From: Biomphalaria glabrata
Lineage: Eukaryota > Mollusca > Gastropoda > Planorbidae
Reading direction: 5' to 3'
Length of the DNA: 64,000 nucleotides
Assembly (NCBI RefSeq): GCF_947242115.1
Contig: NC_074724.1
Location: forward strand, 35,015,005-35,079,004
Shown here: in pieces, positions 42,634 through 57,800 of the stretch
Layout: each line of letters opens with the position of its first letter
How positions within the stretch are numbered: position 1 is the first letter of the stretch
Notes under the pieces: model-generated
Databases searched by the model: none
Seen by the model: only the letters and a program-made list of their open reading frames with translations
Told to the model about the DNA's origin: nothing
Made by a program: the position numbers and the translations under genes

Positions 42634-45600
42634 GTAAGTATTTGCATTTATTAGAAGAGCACGGTGGCTGAGTGGTTAAGAGCTTGGCTTCGGAACTCGG
42701 GGTTCTGGATTCGAATTTCGGTGAAGAAATGGATTTTGCATTTCGGAATTTTTAGGGCGCCCTTTTGTCTAAACAACTCTACTTGACTTAACTCTTTCTC
42801 ACCTAACTGACGATACCAGCGTTGATTCCACCAGAATGTGGTCAATAATTACGAAGAGAAAGAGTTAAGTTACTTTTGGGCTGGCCAGATGACAAACTGT
42901 TTGTTAAAAGTTGGCCAAAAAAGTAGATGTTCTTTAACATCATCTGTCCTATGGATCGCATGGCCTGAAAAGGAAATTTATTTCAGAGCGAGGTGACTGA
43001 GCAGTTAAGCGCTTGGCTTCGGAACCTGGGGTAAATACCTGGAGTTTGAATTTTGTGATTTTTAGTTCGCCCCTTGGTCCAGAAATGAAGAGGTTAGGTC
43101 ATTGGTTGTCACATGACACCTTGCTCGTTAGCCGTTGACCAAAGAAATAGATTACATTTTATTATTAACGTTAGTGGCTTCAAATTACCCTAAAATCTTT
43201 TGGCATTTTTCGGAATGTCGGATTTCGCACTTTGTAACATATTATTATAATTATAGCTTTTATATAGCGCTACTTTCATGCTAATAGCAGGCTCAGAGCG
43301 CTTTTGGTCCAATCTCATTTGTGGACCAGTGGGGGGGAGGGGGTATCTAGGAGTTGGTTTTCCGTGCTGCCTTTAGGCGCTCAGTAAACACAACTCTGCC
43401 CGAGTCGGGTGTCGAACCTCGAGCCCCCTTAAAAGTAGCCAAGCGCACTTAGCCTCTCGACCATGCTTCCCACAAAAACATATACAATCTTATCTTATCT
43501 TATCTTATATTATACAGACGTTACTTCAAAAAAGAAGATGATTACATCCTACGCGCCATGCATTTAGTCATGCATATTAACCAATGACTTAAACTCTGCC
43601 AAGTCACTGTTTTTCCTGGCTAGCTCAGGCAACCCATTCCATGCTCTAATAGCACTAGGGAAAAAGGAGTATTTGTACAAATTTGTCCTAGCATATGGGA
43701 CGAGGAATATGCATTTATCTTTGTATCTTTCAGAGTATTTTATTAAATTCTGTTTTTGTATTTGAAGATTATGGTTCAGTGTTTTATGTATAATTGCTAC
43801 TTTACTTTTGAGTCTTCTGTCCAGAAGGCTTTCTAAATTTAGTAATTTTACTAAAGGTGTTACTCTAGTGAAATGTGAATATACAATATACAATAATACT
43901 ATAAGTCTGTTATTATTAAAAAAAAACAGGTGTTGAAGCAAGAGTTGTTTTTTTTTAGTATCAGATATCTTGAAACTTGAACTTTGTATCACAGACTGTC
44001 AGAGATGTAAATTTGGTATGACGTATCACAGACCTTCTGAAACATGTATGGTTGTTGTCAATTTAACTAAAATGCACGAAGACGCCGAGAGATATTGTGC
44101 TGACACCTATTCAGGGGGACACCTAGTCTACATATTGGATTCTGAAACTAATAACTTTACAAGTAGGTACACTTTATAAGAAGGGGTGGGGGAGCTGTGC
44201 ATGAGAGGTTAAGCGCTTTGTCCGAGGTTCGAATCTCAGTGAAGACAGAGATTTCGAATTGCGGGATTTTTAGGGCGCCATTGAGTCCACCCAGCTGTAA
44301 TTGGTAACTGACGTAAGTTATGGAAAGTAAAGACGGTTGATCGTTGTGCTGGCCACATGACATTCTGCTCATTAGCATTATCTGCACTATAAATCGCAAG
44401 GTCTGAAAAGGGAACTAAACGTTATTGGACACTTTATAAAGGCGATGATGCTGAAAGGCTGACAAAGTTTTGGATAATTGCCGCAGCAGGTTCTGCCAGG
44501 TAGAAACACAGTGTGCCTCAATCTTCCTAAGGGTCACCAGCTCCTGATATTTTTTCAGCGTTGTGTAATGAAGCCTTTCCCGTCTTTGGGTTTAGTTTCC
44601 TTCTCTAAGTGAGTAGCAAACCAAGTCTGACGAGTCAGCTCCTACCAGAAGCTCCTGCCAGAAGCTCACTGGTTTAGACATCAGTTGCTCCCCTTTACTT
44701 CATCTCCTGCCAGGGGTAACAGTTCCTGCGGGCTCAATGTCTGAAACACACGTGAAGGCCAGGAGTTGGAGGCTATTTGTAAGAGAACAATCGTCATGGA
44801 AGCCCTGAACACTTGCAACGTCACAACCTGTGGGCAGTTAGACCAATAGCTCGTTACCATGTCAGGGTCTTTACAAAGTGGCCACGAACTATCGGTCTCC
44901 ACTGCCTAGAGGTTGCGACGGACGGACACAAAACTAATAGAGTCTTTTCCCCTTTAGGGGGCCGCTAAAAATGTACATAATTAAAACATGCAGCCCAAAA
45001 TATTTTAAAAGGCTTATTTAAATTAATACATAACATGTTTTCAATATTTAGCCTCTTGTTTCGAAAGCGCTCGGGTTTGAAATGGAGAATTTCTGATTTC
45101 GAATCTAAATGAAGACTGGGATTTTGAACTGGGATATATTTAGCATGTTGCTGTGTCCATTTAAGTGAGTACCAGACATCAGTTGGGGGAAGTAACGTCG
45201 ATTGGTTGCTGCACTGAGCACAGGACGCTGTCATTGACCGTCGGCCCTATGGAATATGACCTTATATTATATGTACTATAGATGACAATATGTGAAATGA
45301 GTACTTATATTTACTTTTGCCAGTGTGTATTAAACGAATCTATCAAACTTGCTGGCTTGTTATTTCTGCATTAGGACATAAATTTAAAAACCATCAAAAA
45401 AAAAAAAATTTAAAAAAAAAAATCAGAAGGGAAAGAACTCTAAAATCCATATCTACCAATAATTTATTTCCCTTATTAGATATAAAAAAAAATGATTACC
45501 AATAATTAATTGTATGATTCAGTAATTTTGTTTATTGTGTTTTTTTAGGCACAATAAATTATTGTTTAAACTCTAAAGTATCAACTTGAAAGAATGCGTG

Positions 45601-48600
45601 AGGGAGAAATAGAGTTAACACTTATTTAAGGGGATTAAACCCAATAAATGTAGTCATATCAATGAACATTGAAGTATTAGCTCCCCTTCTTGCTGTCAAA
45701 CAAAGTAAAGAATTTTCCGTCTAGTTGGTCATTTTTTTTAAAAATTCATCTCTTGTCTGTGTAAATGAATAATTGCGATAAGTTTCAGCTTGATCCGAGA
45801 GTGGATGTTGGAGAAACATTCTTTTTACCAGACAGACAGACAGAGTTTATATTAGCTATGTAACAAACCCTTCTTATTTTTTTTCTTTTTTTTTTTCTGT
45901 AACAGATTCTTTGTTACGTGAGAAGGACTTTTATCACATAGGACTAAGTGATAAAATCAGAAACGGTGATTACAGATGGACGAATGGGCAGGTACCTATT
46001 GTCTTTATTATTACTATTTTTATCTTGGTGTCTTAAAAATCAAAATATTGAAATATTTTATTTTTTTTTTACAACTTTTCCATGAGCTAAAAATTCAAAA
46101 ATAAACTTGTGATGTGTCACAATATATTTTATATAACATGTCCCTAAAAACACGGAAAGCAGAGTCAAATATACACGAGCAGATAATGTCGTGGCCCCAA
46201 ATGAAAGCTCGCTAATCTGTCTGACTGAAACATGTCTAAATGAAATTATTCCCGACACATCAGTAGACTTGGATGCGGACCACACAATGATCCATCTAAA
46301 ACTCACGTACAAACCGGTTTTAAAAACAACAAAACCGGAAGTCCAGTCCATCCAGTCATGGTCTGACGACGCTATTTTACAGCTACAGAGTTGTCTGGAA
46401 CAAACAGATTGAGACATGTTTGTAAACAACTGCCCAGACAGATGAACTTACCACAACTGTTAAAATGTACATCCAGTTCTGTGAAAACATGATTGTACCA
46501 AAGAAGAAAATTAAAACAGTCAGTAATAATAGACCCTGGATGACCAACATTAAAAATTAACATTCTGTCGTCATCGAGAAGTACATAGAAATCTATTTAT
46601 AAGCGCTGGTTATGAGTGTCTATGTGTTTTTCGTGTGTGAAAGTCGTTCGTATGTGCATCTATAATAATAATTCAGGCTAGTCTTCGAGTCCGAAGATTA
46701 GTGAGGAATGCAGTATTTCCCATGGCAGCGCAGTCCCAGCTGTGACCTACATATTTTGCTAAATGCACGGCACGCAAAACCATTGTCCTTAGGTGGTCGA
46801 TTAAGATTTTCTTTCGCCGTCTACGTTTGTCATTGGCAGCAGATTTTTTTTTTGGTCTCAAATGTGTATCCAGCGGCCTTCGTAAGTGACCTCCAGCTGT
46901 CTCGTTCTGAGGCCGCATGCAACCAGGTGTTCACTTCTATGTCAGCCAAGGAAAGTTGACGCCTAAACTGGTCTTTTAAGAGTTTCCGTGGGGCGCTTCT
47001 GTTACATCGACCTCCTTTTAGCTCACCAAAAAAGACTGTCTCTATATTGCGCATCTATATTGTTATTATACAGTAGTTACGATGAGGTTGTCAATTGTAG
47101 TCAAACTGAATTTCCATTTGATTGGATCAATAAAAGTTATCTTATCTTAAAATAAACTTTGAAAAAAATTAAAATTGCGAATTTTTTTTTTTTATAACCT
47201 AATTTACTCCAACAGTAACATTGGGCACAAGTTTCGCTTTTTTTGTTGTCTAATGAATTACATAAATTACATAAATTCGTTCTTAATATCTGCGAATTTA
47301 GATCTCCTGACGCACATTCTTTCATTAGACATTACCGAAAGGCTACACTTTCATTCATTTGCGTAATCTAATAGAAAAGGTCACGCATGCCCAGACCGAA
47401 ATGTTACGAAACTCTCTTTTCCTAGCTCTAAAAAACTATTTCAGCTCTAAGGTAATTGAAATTCTCTTAGCTAAGAAAGTTTTATAATTAAACACATGAA
47501 CATACTAATTACAGTTCATTCATTTCATATTTTAATAAAATTAACATTCAATTTTTTTTTCTAAAGCATTTTTACATACATTCGTTTGTCATTAGTTCAA
47601 CTCTATTCTTGATATTGCGTGCTTCTAGATATAGATCTATACACAAGCCAATGTTTTCATTAAAAAATTAGATTCATGTCAATTAGCTATTTTTAGCTCC
47701 ATTCATAATATTTTTCATTCATGGATTCATGCATTCACTTTACATATAACATTATTATTGTCTTTAATCGTTTCTAATGCACTATATCAGTGACTACATC
47801 AGCAATATACAAACTAAGCCCCGCAGGCCACCGGTAATGTCCGGCTAGTTTGTTATAAGTGCTGTTGATTATTCTTGTCTGTTTACTTTGTGGACTTGCT
47901 ACATGCGCAGTATCGCGAGAATGTGGAATGGTGCGAATGCGTGTTGAAAGGGTTAATAATAATAATAATAATAATCGTAATTGTCCGTATGGAAATTTGT
48001 CTTACAATTTGTGCATTACACCAAACAAAAAAACATTTTAACTATAAGAGACCAAAGTGTACATTCACACCAGACTCACTCATAATTTACATGTGACAAA
48101 GTTTATATCAGATTGTTCTTATTTAATGATTTGATTGCCAGGGGAACAAAAGAGTGTTTGTGTCTGTTTGTCTTTGCTATGGGTGTCTTGTATCTCTTTT
48201 GTGATGGTAAAATCACAAAAATCCTGACACAAAGGGTGATTCTTTATTTCGAGGATCTTGTTAGCTTTTTTATAGATGTTTGTCTCAAACAACTGCCCAA
48301 ATGAGGTTTGTTTTTTGCCAATGATTTTACCAGCAGCATTTAGGGTTCTATAAAGTTTATTTTTATTTTTAATGCTCAGATTGCCATACCAGGTTAGAGA
48401 GAAGAAAAATCCAAAAAATGGAGTAAACAAAGATATTATTGCTATACTATTAATTCTTTCTCATGATTAAAGACTTCATCATCTACTATATATGAGTCTG
48501 TTGGTGTATAATTAAGAGTCTCATCTGCTCGTAACAGGTGGCGCTCAATAACTATATTAGTTTAACATAAAGTTAATCTTTCGTAATACTTGTTCAATGG

Positions 48601-51190
48601 AATTCAGAACCATGCAATTAAACACAACTTCTTTAGACAGTAACAAAAAAAGTCCCAGTCTTTGTTTAAATGCCAAAAAAAAATATTATTCTAACAATTT
48701 TATTCATTTTAAAGAATATTTCTTTTTGCTATGATTCAAAATAATTTTATAAAAAAAATATTACCCATCTTTTTTTAAAAAAAGGTGTTTTTTTTCGTTC
48801 TTTTTCTCCAGGCTGCTAATTATAAGAACTTTAAAACTGGCCATTTATCAAACCTTAAACACTATTATATTCTAATGCATAACAGTGTCTGGTATGAGAT
48901 TTATGATACAGATTCTAAATTTATATGCCAAGCCTCTGCAGGTAAGAAGTAACAATATTTTGTCTTCTTAAAAACAAAAGTCACGTTCCCCTTTCAGACC
49001 TTGTTGCCTATAGGGAGGATGATGTAAAGGTCATCTGTTTCTGTGGCCTACGGTTAACGAGGGTGTCATATGGCCAGCACAACGACCTTTACTTTTCCAC
49101 AACTAATGTCAGGTATCCATTAGAGCTGGGTGGACTCAGAGGCACCCAAAGATCCCAAAATTAAAAATCCCAGTCTTCGCCAGGATTCGAACCCCCGATC
49201 CCGGTTCGGAAGGCAAACCCCTTACCGCTCAGCCACCTCGCCTCGGTCTTTTTGTATAATCCTCTTCTCTTAATTTCTTAACTTTTACAGCTTGCGTTCA
49301 TCCCCCCCTCCCTCCCAGAACCCAAGTTTGGTTAATGCTTCTTTTGAGACTTTTCTTATTTAATCCACAAAGAGTCGTGATCCATTACCAGGAATCAGGT
49401 ATTTAAAGAAAACTCGTATTATTTTTAAATCGAGATTCGTGTGCGAAACATGCCAATGAAAGGCCTCAAAATTTACTACCTGCTGAAATCGAGATATTGA
49501 ATTTAATTCAGTTTGCTGTATAAATCCTTCAATGGCCATTCCGTCTACCTTCTGCCTCTAAATCCCCAGGGACAATCAATGATTATTTAACTTAAGTGAT
49601 GACAATATTAATTATATTACACATATTCTTTAACGAGTTGATAAAGAAGAAGAAAGAATAACTTAAAAAAATATTAAGTCATGTCTGTATCACCTTCAAC
49701 TGAACCTTAGTCATTTGGACTGTTGGGGCACCACACAAGATTTGTTGACCGTCTTTCTTCATTCCTCTCTGTCTTTTACCTTGGATAGAACATTCTTCAA
49801 TGGCAGGCCCGTAAATTCTTTCATGTTTTCCTCCTATCGCTTTCTCTGCCTGCCTATCCTTTCCTGGTACTGTTCCTGAAGGAAGGTCTTTGCAAGCTCC
49901 GAAGACCTTGTAATATGACCATAGAGCTTTAGTTTGCGTTTTTTTAAATAGTCAGCAGGTCATCGTGGGGTCCAATCACTGTCTGCCTCTTCTTCTTTTT
50001 CCTGGTACTGGTCCCTGAAGGAAGGTCTTTGCGATCCCCGTAGATCTTGATTTATGGCCATATATTTTAGCTTGCGTTTCTTTTCACTATAGTTAGCGGA
50101 TCATCATGGGGTCCATTCGCTGTAGTAACCCTGTCTCTGATCTCTTGGTTTGTGAGGCGGTCTTTGAATGTGATGCCTAGGATCCTTCTGTAGCATCTCA
50201 ATTGATTAGCTAGGAACTTTTCTCTCTAGCTTTGCAGTCAGCGTCCAAGACTCACAAGCGTATCAAAATGAGGCTATGAACAGGAGCACATTAGTCTGAC
50301 TTTGCTGTCTAGTACTATCCCTTAACCCAGCGGTTCTCAACCTTTTAAGCTCGGCGACCCCTCATACATTCTCCCACTCTGCCGCGACCCCCCCCCACAC
50401 ACACACATACACATACAGCAATAGAAGAGTAGACAATAACAATTCATATTTTCGATGGTCTTAGGCGACCCCTGGCGAATCGTCCATCGACCCCCAAGGG
50501 GGTCGCGACCCACAGGTTGAGAACTCCTGCCTTAACCCATGTCTGTATCACTACACTATATTATGTCCCAAGAATCAGAAATCTATATAGGATTTTTTTT
50601 TTTTTCTTGTATTTAGATACTTATCGTCAGACTAATTTTTTTTTCTTGAAAAGCTAGAAAATAACTGTAGCAACACAATTACCTTTATAATATACACCTA
50701 TCTATGCATAAATAAATATTCTCATTTAAATTTTGTTGTTTGTGTTTTAGGAGTGGTTTGTGAGAACAAAGATTTTTTTTTTTATTTTCAGAAAGAAAAG
50801 AGTTTTTCTTCCTGAATGACACAAATTTTGTAAATAAAACAAATGAAACTGGTGTCCTGACAAGAATTACTTGGAAATGTGGAGTGCACGACGAACACAA
50901 TCACAATTTTCAATTATTCTATCAAAATGTGAATGGAACGGAGCTACACCTATCTCACGTACGTAACAAAAAAAAAAGAATCCTGCGGTTTTGATTTTGA
51001 AGTACATCGCATTAGTCATAATATAATCCTAACAATTAAAAACATTAACTTTTCATGCATGACTAAACTAACAAAAGGATTATAAATAGGCCGTAATTAT
51101 CTTGTCTTTTAAAGAAACGTCTGTAACTTTCAAGATGAAACTCTTGTTTGCGTTAGATTGTCAGGAAGTAAGGGAGATAAAAGAAGGTGC

Positions 51191-51225
<35 letters not shown>

Positions 51226-51764
51226 AAAATATGTAAAAGTGACATCTGTTTGAATTTGAACCTGGTGAAGGCAATGATCTATAGGGTTCCTCCGAGTCTA
51301 CTCGGCTCTACTGCGTACCTTAAATTAGTAGGGGAAAATTGGTCGTTGTGCTGGTGATATGACACTCTCTTTAACCATGGGCCACAGAAAAAGATGACCT
51401 TTACATCTTCTGGTCTCAATATCTCAAGCACGAACGTTGGAAACTATGAACTACAAACTAGCAGGAACCGACAACCCTACTTAAGTTTATACATGTTTGT
51501 TTGTTTGTTTGTAAAATGTTTGACATGTTTCGGATGTTCCTTCAGAGTTGACGATAGTTTACTTCCTAGTACAAACCTCCCGCAGGTCGACGGGGGATGG
51601 GGGCCGGCATGGTTTGAACCCGTGACCATTGATAAATTCAAACGACAGTCTAGCGGGCAAACCGCACGACCAGGCAGGCAGCCATACATAGGTCAATGTT
51701 AGACGGACATGATTCCACAGGAAACGAATATATATTTATGTTATGATTATTATTACATTGTTAA

Positions 51765-51808
<44 letters not shown>

Positions 51809-54800
51809 GTGAAGCGATAATCATGCGGCTGCTGGCAGAACGGGTGGTATTACATGATTATCTAATGTATAGCCATTGGGAGAAGCCATTCCCTTTCGTC
51901 AAATGCCAGATTAAGTTTTGGTTTCTTTGAACGGTTATACTATAATAGTCATCATCATCATCATCACTCCTTTGAGTTCCTAGTGGAACATAGGGCCTCG
52001 ACAAAAACACGCCACTCTCCACGGTCTCTTGCTAGCTTTTTGATGGTCTTCTCTGCTTCTTCAAGTACACTGCGGCGCCATGTTCTTTTTGGTCTTCCTC
52101 TGCGTCTTGTTCCCTGCTGGGGGTTCCACTTTAAGGCCTGCCTAGCTCTGTTGCTGGTATCTTTTCTAAGGGTGTGACCAATCCATCTCCACTTCCTCTC
52201 TAAGATCTGCACCTCTATATTTTTCTGTCCACTCATCTCCCACAGTTTGGTGTTTTCTACTTTGTCATACCAGTGTATTTTTAGGATATTTCTCAGGCAT
52301 CTGTTGATGAAGGTCTGTATTCTTTTTTTGTTGTGGCTTCAGTTGTTCTCCATGTTTCTATACTATAATAGTAAATAACATTAAATACTGCAAACCAAAT
52401 ATTGTTATGAAATATACTTGATTTATATAAATATAAACAAAGTATTAATGTTTTTAATTATTAAACTAAAAAAATAAAGGCAGTCTAGCAGCTAATGTAA
52501 CAGAAGACAATTATGCTATTCATACAAATATTTTTATAATATGGTGTCACTGGTGAAGTAGTAATCTTATAGCACTGACTTATATTTGATATGAATTAAT
52601 GATTATGTAGAGAGAGCAATTATGAACATGTGAACTCTTGTGGTGAATTACTGGATGCACGGGTGAATTGGAGTTGGGAGAAGTTAGTTAAGAAGTTAAG
52701 AAAAAATCGAATTAAGACGTTCAAGAAAGTGAAGAATCTAGTAGCCATGTAGGAAGTGAATTCACTATAGGTTGTAGAAGTCATTACTTAGAAATTGTAT
52801 GTATATCTAAGATTATAGTCTTAAGGGCCATGACTCATCTATCATCACAAATTTTTATTCCTCCACTTGACATGGACAAAAATAAAATCGAAAATAGAAC
52901 TAAATATTACATACCTTGGATCTAGAACAAGTAAACTATTGTCAAGATCGAAACCACAGCTTATTAAATTGACCAGATGCTATTTTTATTCTTATTATCG
53001 ACTCAATTCGTTTTTTTTTAAAGCAAAATTAGGATTAGTGTTACAAGAAAGATTTTGTAGTAAATAAATTCATGTTAGAACTTATTAAAAAGAAATGTTC
53101 CCAGAGTTACATTGTAATTCTCAATGTATTGATAACAGACTCACATATGTTTAATATTATGTTTAGTTTTTTGGTAAAGAACAAAGTCACGTGACGTATA
53201 CAGGCTGTAACAGTTCCGGTGTCTACGTCTGCCGGATTACAGACGGTGTTAACAGAACCGTTGCTACTTTGGCAGGCACTCTCAAAGTCAGATGTGAGTG
53301 AAGATTGTTTTGTCACACATTTAATGAGTAATATAATAGGTCACTTTTGTGACGAATCTTCGGCAAGAATAATTGACCTCATTCACCAATCGTAAATAAA
53401 CACATTTAGCCAAGTCATATTATTGATACAACAATGAAAAATACGTATCACGTGACAGGCTTTATAGGATTACATAATTTGTATAGAAGATATATAGAAT
53501 CACGTGGCTAAATGTTGTTTTTTTACGATTGGTGAATGAGGTCCATTGACCTCATTAAATTCAATGACGGATCTTTTTTATTTATTTATTTTTATTTTGC
53601 AGTGTAAAGGGACGTAACATGTGTGTTATGTATTTCCCCCCACCACTCACAGTAGTTGTCTCCCATTATCCGTGTTATATCACACCAAATGAGACTAAGA
53701 CTAAGACTAAGACTAAGACTGCTTTATTGATCCTTACGGAAATTTGTTGTGATTACAAAGACTCTTTTCTCATATAAAGACAACACAACAGAAAAATACA
53801 CATAAATAATACAAACAACATAAAGAGTTCATTCAGCGACTACACACAGGCATCTTGGTGCATTTCATGTTCCCTGATCAATGAGTGGCGGTGATAGAGT
53901 CGGACCGAGTGAGGTACGAACGAGTTTTTGTACCGCTCCGTTCTTGCTTTGATTGACAGCAGTCGCCCACTTCGCGACGACCTGACGTAGTTTTGATGGA
54001 GCGGGTGGCCGTTGTCTTCCAAGATTTTTTCGATTTTTCTTAGGCACGTTTGTTCAAAAAGTTCCTTTAAATGTGGTAATGTTGTGAGTGTAATTTTTGA
54101 TGCTTTTTTAATGATGTTTTCTAGACGTCGCAACAGTTTAGATGAGGCGTTGCCTTGCCAACAACTTATTCCGTATGTTAGCAGATTTTGTACAGTCGCG
54201 CCGTAAAATGTCTCAAGGATCTTCTTGTTTAATAGGCCAATTCGTCCTTTTGACCATCTGTGAAATGTCTACATCTGAGAGAAAGTTTGTCTCGTCTTTT
54301 ATCTTCAAATCTCGCGACGCCTTTTTCTCATCAACTAAACAGATACATACTGACGACTAGACCCGTTAACTGACAACTAGACCCATTAACTGAATACTAG
54401 ACCTGTTAACTGACATCTAGACCCGTTAATTAACTAATAGACCCGTTAACTGACGACTAGACCCGATAACTGACAACTAGACCCGTTAACTGACAACTAG
54501 ACCCGTTAACTGACAACTAGACCCGTTAACTGACAACTAGACCCGTTAACTGACAAATAGACCCGTTAACTGACAACTAGACCCGTTAACTGACGACTAG
54601 ACCCGTTAGACTGACAACTAGACCCGTTAATGACAACTAGACCCGTTAACTGACGACTAGACCCGTTAGACTGACAACTAGACCCGTTAACTGACGACTA
54701 CACCCGTTAACTGACAACTAGACCCGTTAACTGACAACTAGACCCGTTAACTGACAACTAGACCCGTTAACTGACAACTAGACCCGTTAACTGACGACTA

Positions 54801-57800
54801 GACCCGTTAGACTGACAACTAGACCCCCGTTAACTGACAACTAGACCCGTTAACTGACGACTAGACCCGTTAGACTGACAACTAGACCCGTTAACTGACA
54901 ACTAGACCCGTTAACTGACGACTAGACCCGTTAGACTGACAACTAGACCCGTTAACTGACAACTAGACCCGTTAGACTGACAACTAGACCCGTTAACTGA
55001 CGACTAGACCCGTTAACTGACAAATAGACCCGTTAACTGACAACTAGACCCGTTAACTGACAACTAGACCCGTTAACTGACAACTAGACCCGTTAACTGA
55101 CGACTAGACCCATCAGGTTATAAACCCTTTGACTGAAGCGTACCACTGAACAAGCCAATGTTTGATAGTCAACCTAGCCTTTTCTTTTTTCCACTTACGA
55201 CTGGATCGACAGGTCGTTGAACTTGATCCCGTGCTTGCTTAAGAAAGCCTATTCCTTTCATAATCTTAAACAAATTTCTTGAACAATTAAAAACGATCTG
55301 TTTAGATCTATTTGTACAATCGGGCTACTTGAAAGCGAATCTAAAAAGAATGAAAGTCACATCCGAAGCCTCTGGATCAGCGGTTCTCAACCTTTTAAGC
55401 CCGGCGACCCCTTTTTACAATCCCCCACTCTGCAGCGACCCCCCTCCCCCCACACACATAAAGCAATAGAAGAATAGACAAAAACAATACATATTTTCGA
55501 TGGTCTTAGTCGACCACTGGTAAATCGTCATTCGACCCCCAAGGGGGTCGCGAACCACAATTGAGAACCCCTGATCTGGATGATTCACTGAGTGGTACAG
55601 CGATTGGCTTCCAAAACGAGTGGTCAAGTGTTCGAATACTGGTAGAGACAGGGAAATGTTTAATTTCGGTATCCTTAGAGCGCCTCTGAGTCCCTCCACT
55701 TCTAACTTTAGTTGAGGGAAAATTAAAAACGGTTTGTCCTTGTGCTGGCCACATGACGCAGATGACCAGTACATCATCTGCGCTATAGATCACAAAGTCT
55801 GAACAATGAACAACGAGCCAGTCTTCAGTTTAACTCTTTCTCTCCTAACTGACGATACCAACGTTGATTCCACCAGAATTTGGTAAAGAATTACGGAGAG
55901 AAAGAGTTAACTTTTACATTTAAAGAACAAACATTTTGACTTCAAGAAACTTACTTTGATTGGTTACTTCTGCTGTGCTTGACGGAAATAGATTAAACAA
56001 ATAACTTGTGTAACAAATTGCGTTTCTTTTTTTACCACGATGACCGTGACTATGGACACCTATGTAGATGACTGGGATCAGACGTTTAACTTCAGATGTC
56101 CGCACGGTCATAAGTTATGACAGCAGAAGGGAGGACATTGTGAATACACAGTGAAATATTTGTAGCTACAAACAGCTAGTACATCTTAACAGATGTAGAC
56201 TTGTACAATTTTCAATGTAGATCATATTGTAAATGAAGAAATTAGAAACATTATCAGAGTGGCTATTGGGTCAGACGATAATTGATAACCACAGTCAGAA
56301 AAACTCTTGCTAAAACATTATGGTTATTTCATAAGGTCTTCAAGGCTCGCACTGTCCTCCACGGAACAGTACCAGGAACAACCATAATATAACAAAATAT
56401 GAAAAAAAATCATTTAAAAAAAGCTTTGGGGAAGAACTTCGCAATTAAAAAATAAATCAATGAAGAATGTAGAATTTATTTCCCTTTTTTGATATCAAAC
56501 AAAATAATTAATTACAAATAAATGATTGAATCATTAGTAAAAGTTTTAATTGATTCATTCATGTTTTGTTAGGTACAATAAATACGCCAATGAATACGTG
56601 TGCAAAGTTTCAACTAGATCAAAAAAAGGGTAATGGAGAAACTTTTACCAGACAGACAGAAAGACAGACTGAGTTAATGTAAGCTTTGTAACAAGAAGAG
56701 GGGGCAGACAGAGAAAGCGATAGGAAAACGGGCCTGCTTTTGAAAAAAAAATCTATCCGAGGCAAAAGACAGAGAAATGGAGAAGAACGGACGTCAGATC
56801 ATGTGTGGTGCCCCAACGGTTTGTCACAGTGGTAGATTATGCATACATTTATTTCGAGGATTAGGCATGAAGGTGTTCTATATGTGTATTAAATATGGTT
56901 AAGTGGCATACGCATAAAAGTGAAAAATTTGTGTATTAAATATGGTTTGGTGGTATTTTAGGTAACGACATAGACTGCATTTCTTAGGAGGAAAAACGTA
57001 AAGAGATATATTGGTCTTATTCACAAATATATTTTCTATCTACTTGTGCTCTGTATATTTAGAAAATTATTTTAATCTCTTTACCGTAAGTTCAATTATT
57101 GTAACAAATCGTTTTCAAGTTTTACATTTCTTCCTAATTTTGAAGGTAGAGCGACTAACTGCAACAAAGAAGATGCGAACCTAAATCTTCACGTTCAAGA
57201 CCATACTGGCTATACAGATGGCACAATATGTGTATTTGTTTATCCCAGGCCCAAATTAGAGAATATAGTTATTTATAAAGGTTAGCTCTTTGGTTTCTTA
57301 ACTTTTAATGATTTTTTGTTAAAACTTGTATTTTTTAAAATATATGTATAGGATGTCTTCCGTTTCGAAGATTAAACTCTTTCTCTCCTAACCGACGATA
57401 CCAACGTTGATTCCACCAGAATGTGATAAATAATTACGGAGAGAAACAGTTAAAGATGTGTACGATAGCTCACGTGACCACGTAAAGCCAGCTACCACTT
57501 TAATATATTTTGCAACATCTAATGCAAAGCCATTGCCTGCAGAGGGTCTAAATATCATCTACGGGTAACGTTGTGGAAATGTCTTCACACGAGACCAATA
57601 GTTATAGAAGGCCTGAGTACACAACTGTGACGTCACAGCATGTGGGCAGTTTAGACCGATAGCTCGTTGCCACGAGACCAATCGTTACCTGAACACTGAC
57701 ATGCAACGTCACATTATGACGTCAGGATCTAGGACGTGGCTACGAGCTACTAGTTTGCACTGCCCACAGTTTGCCACGCCGCTGGCCAGTGTTCAGACCT

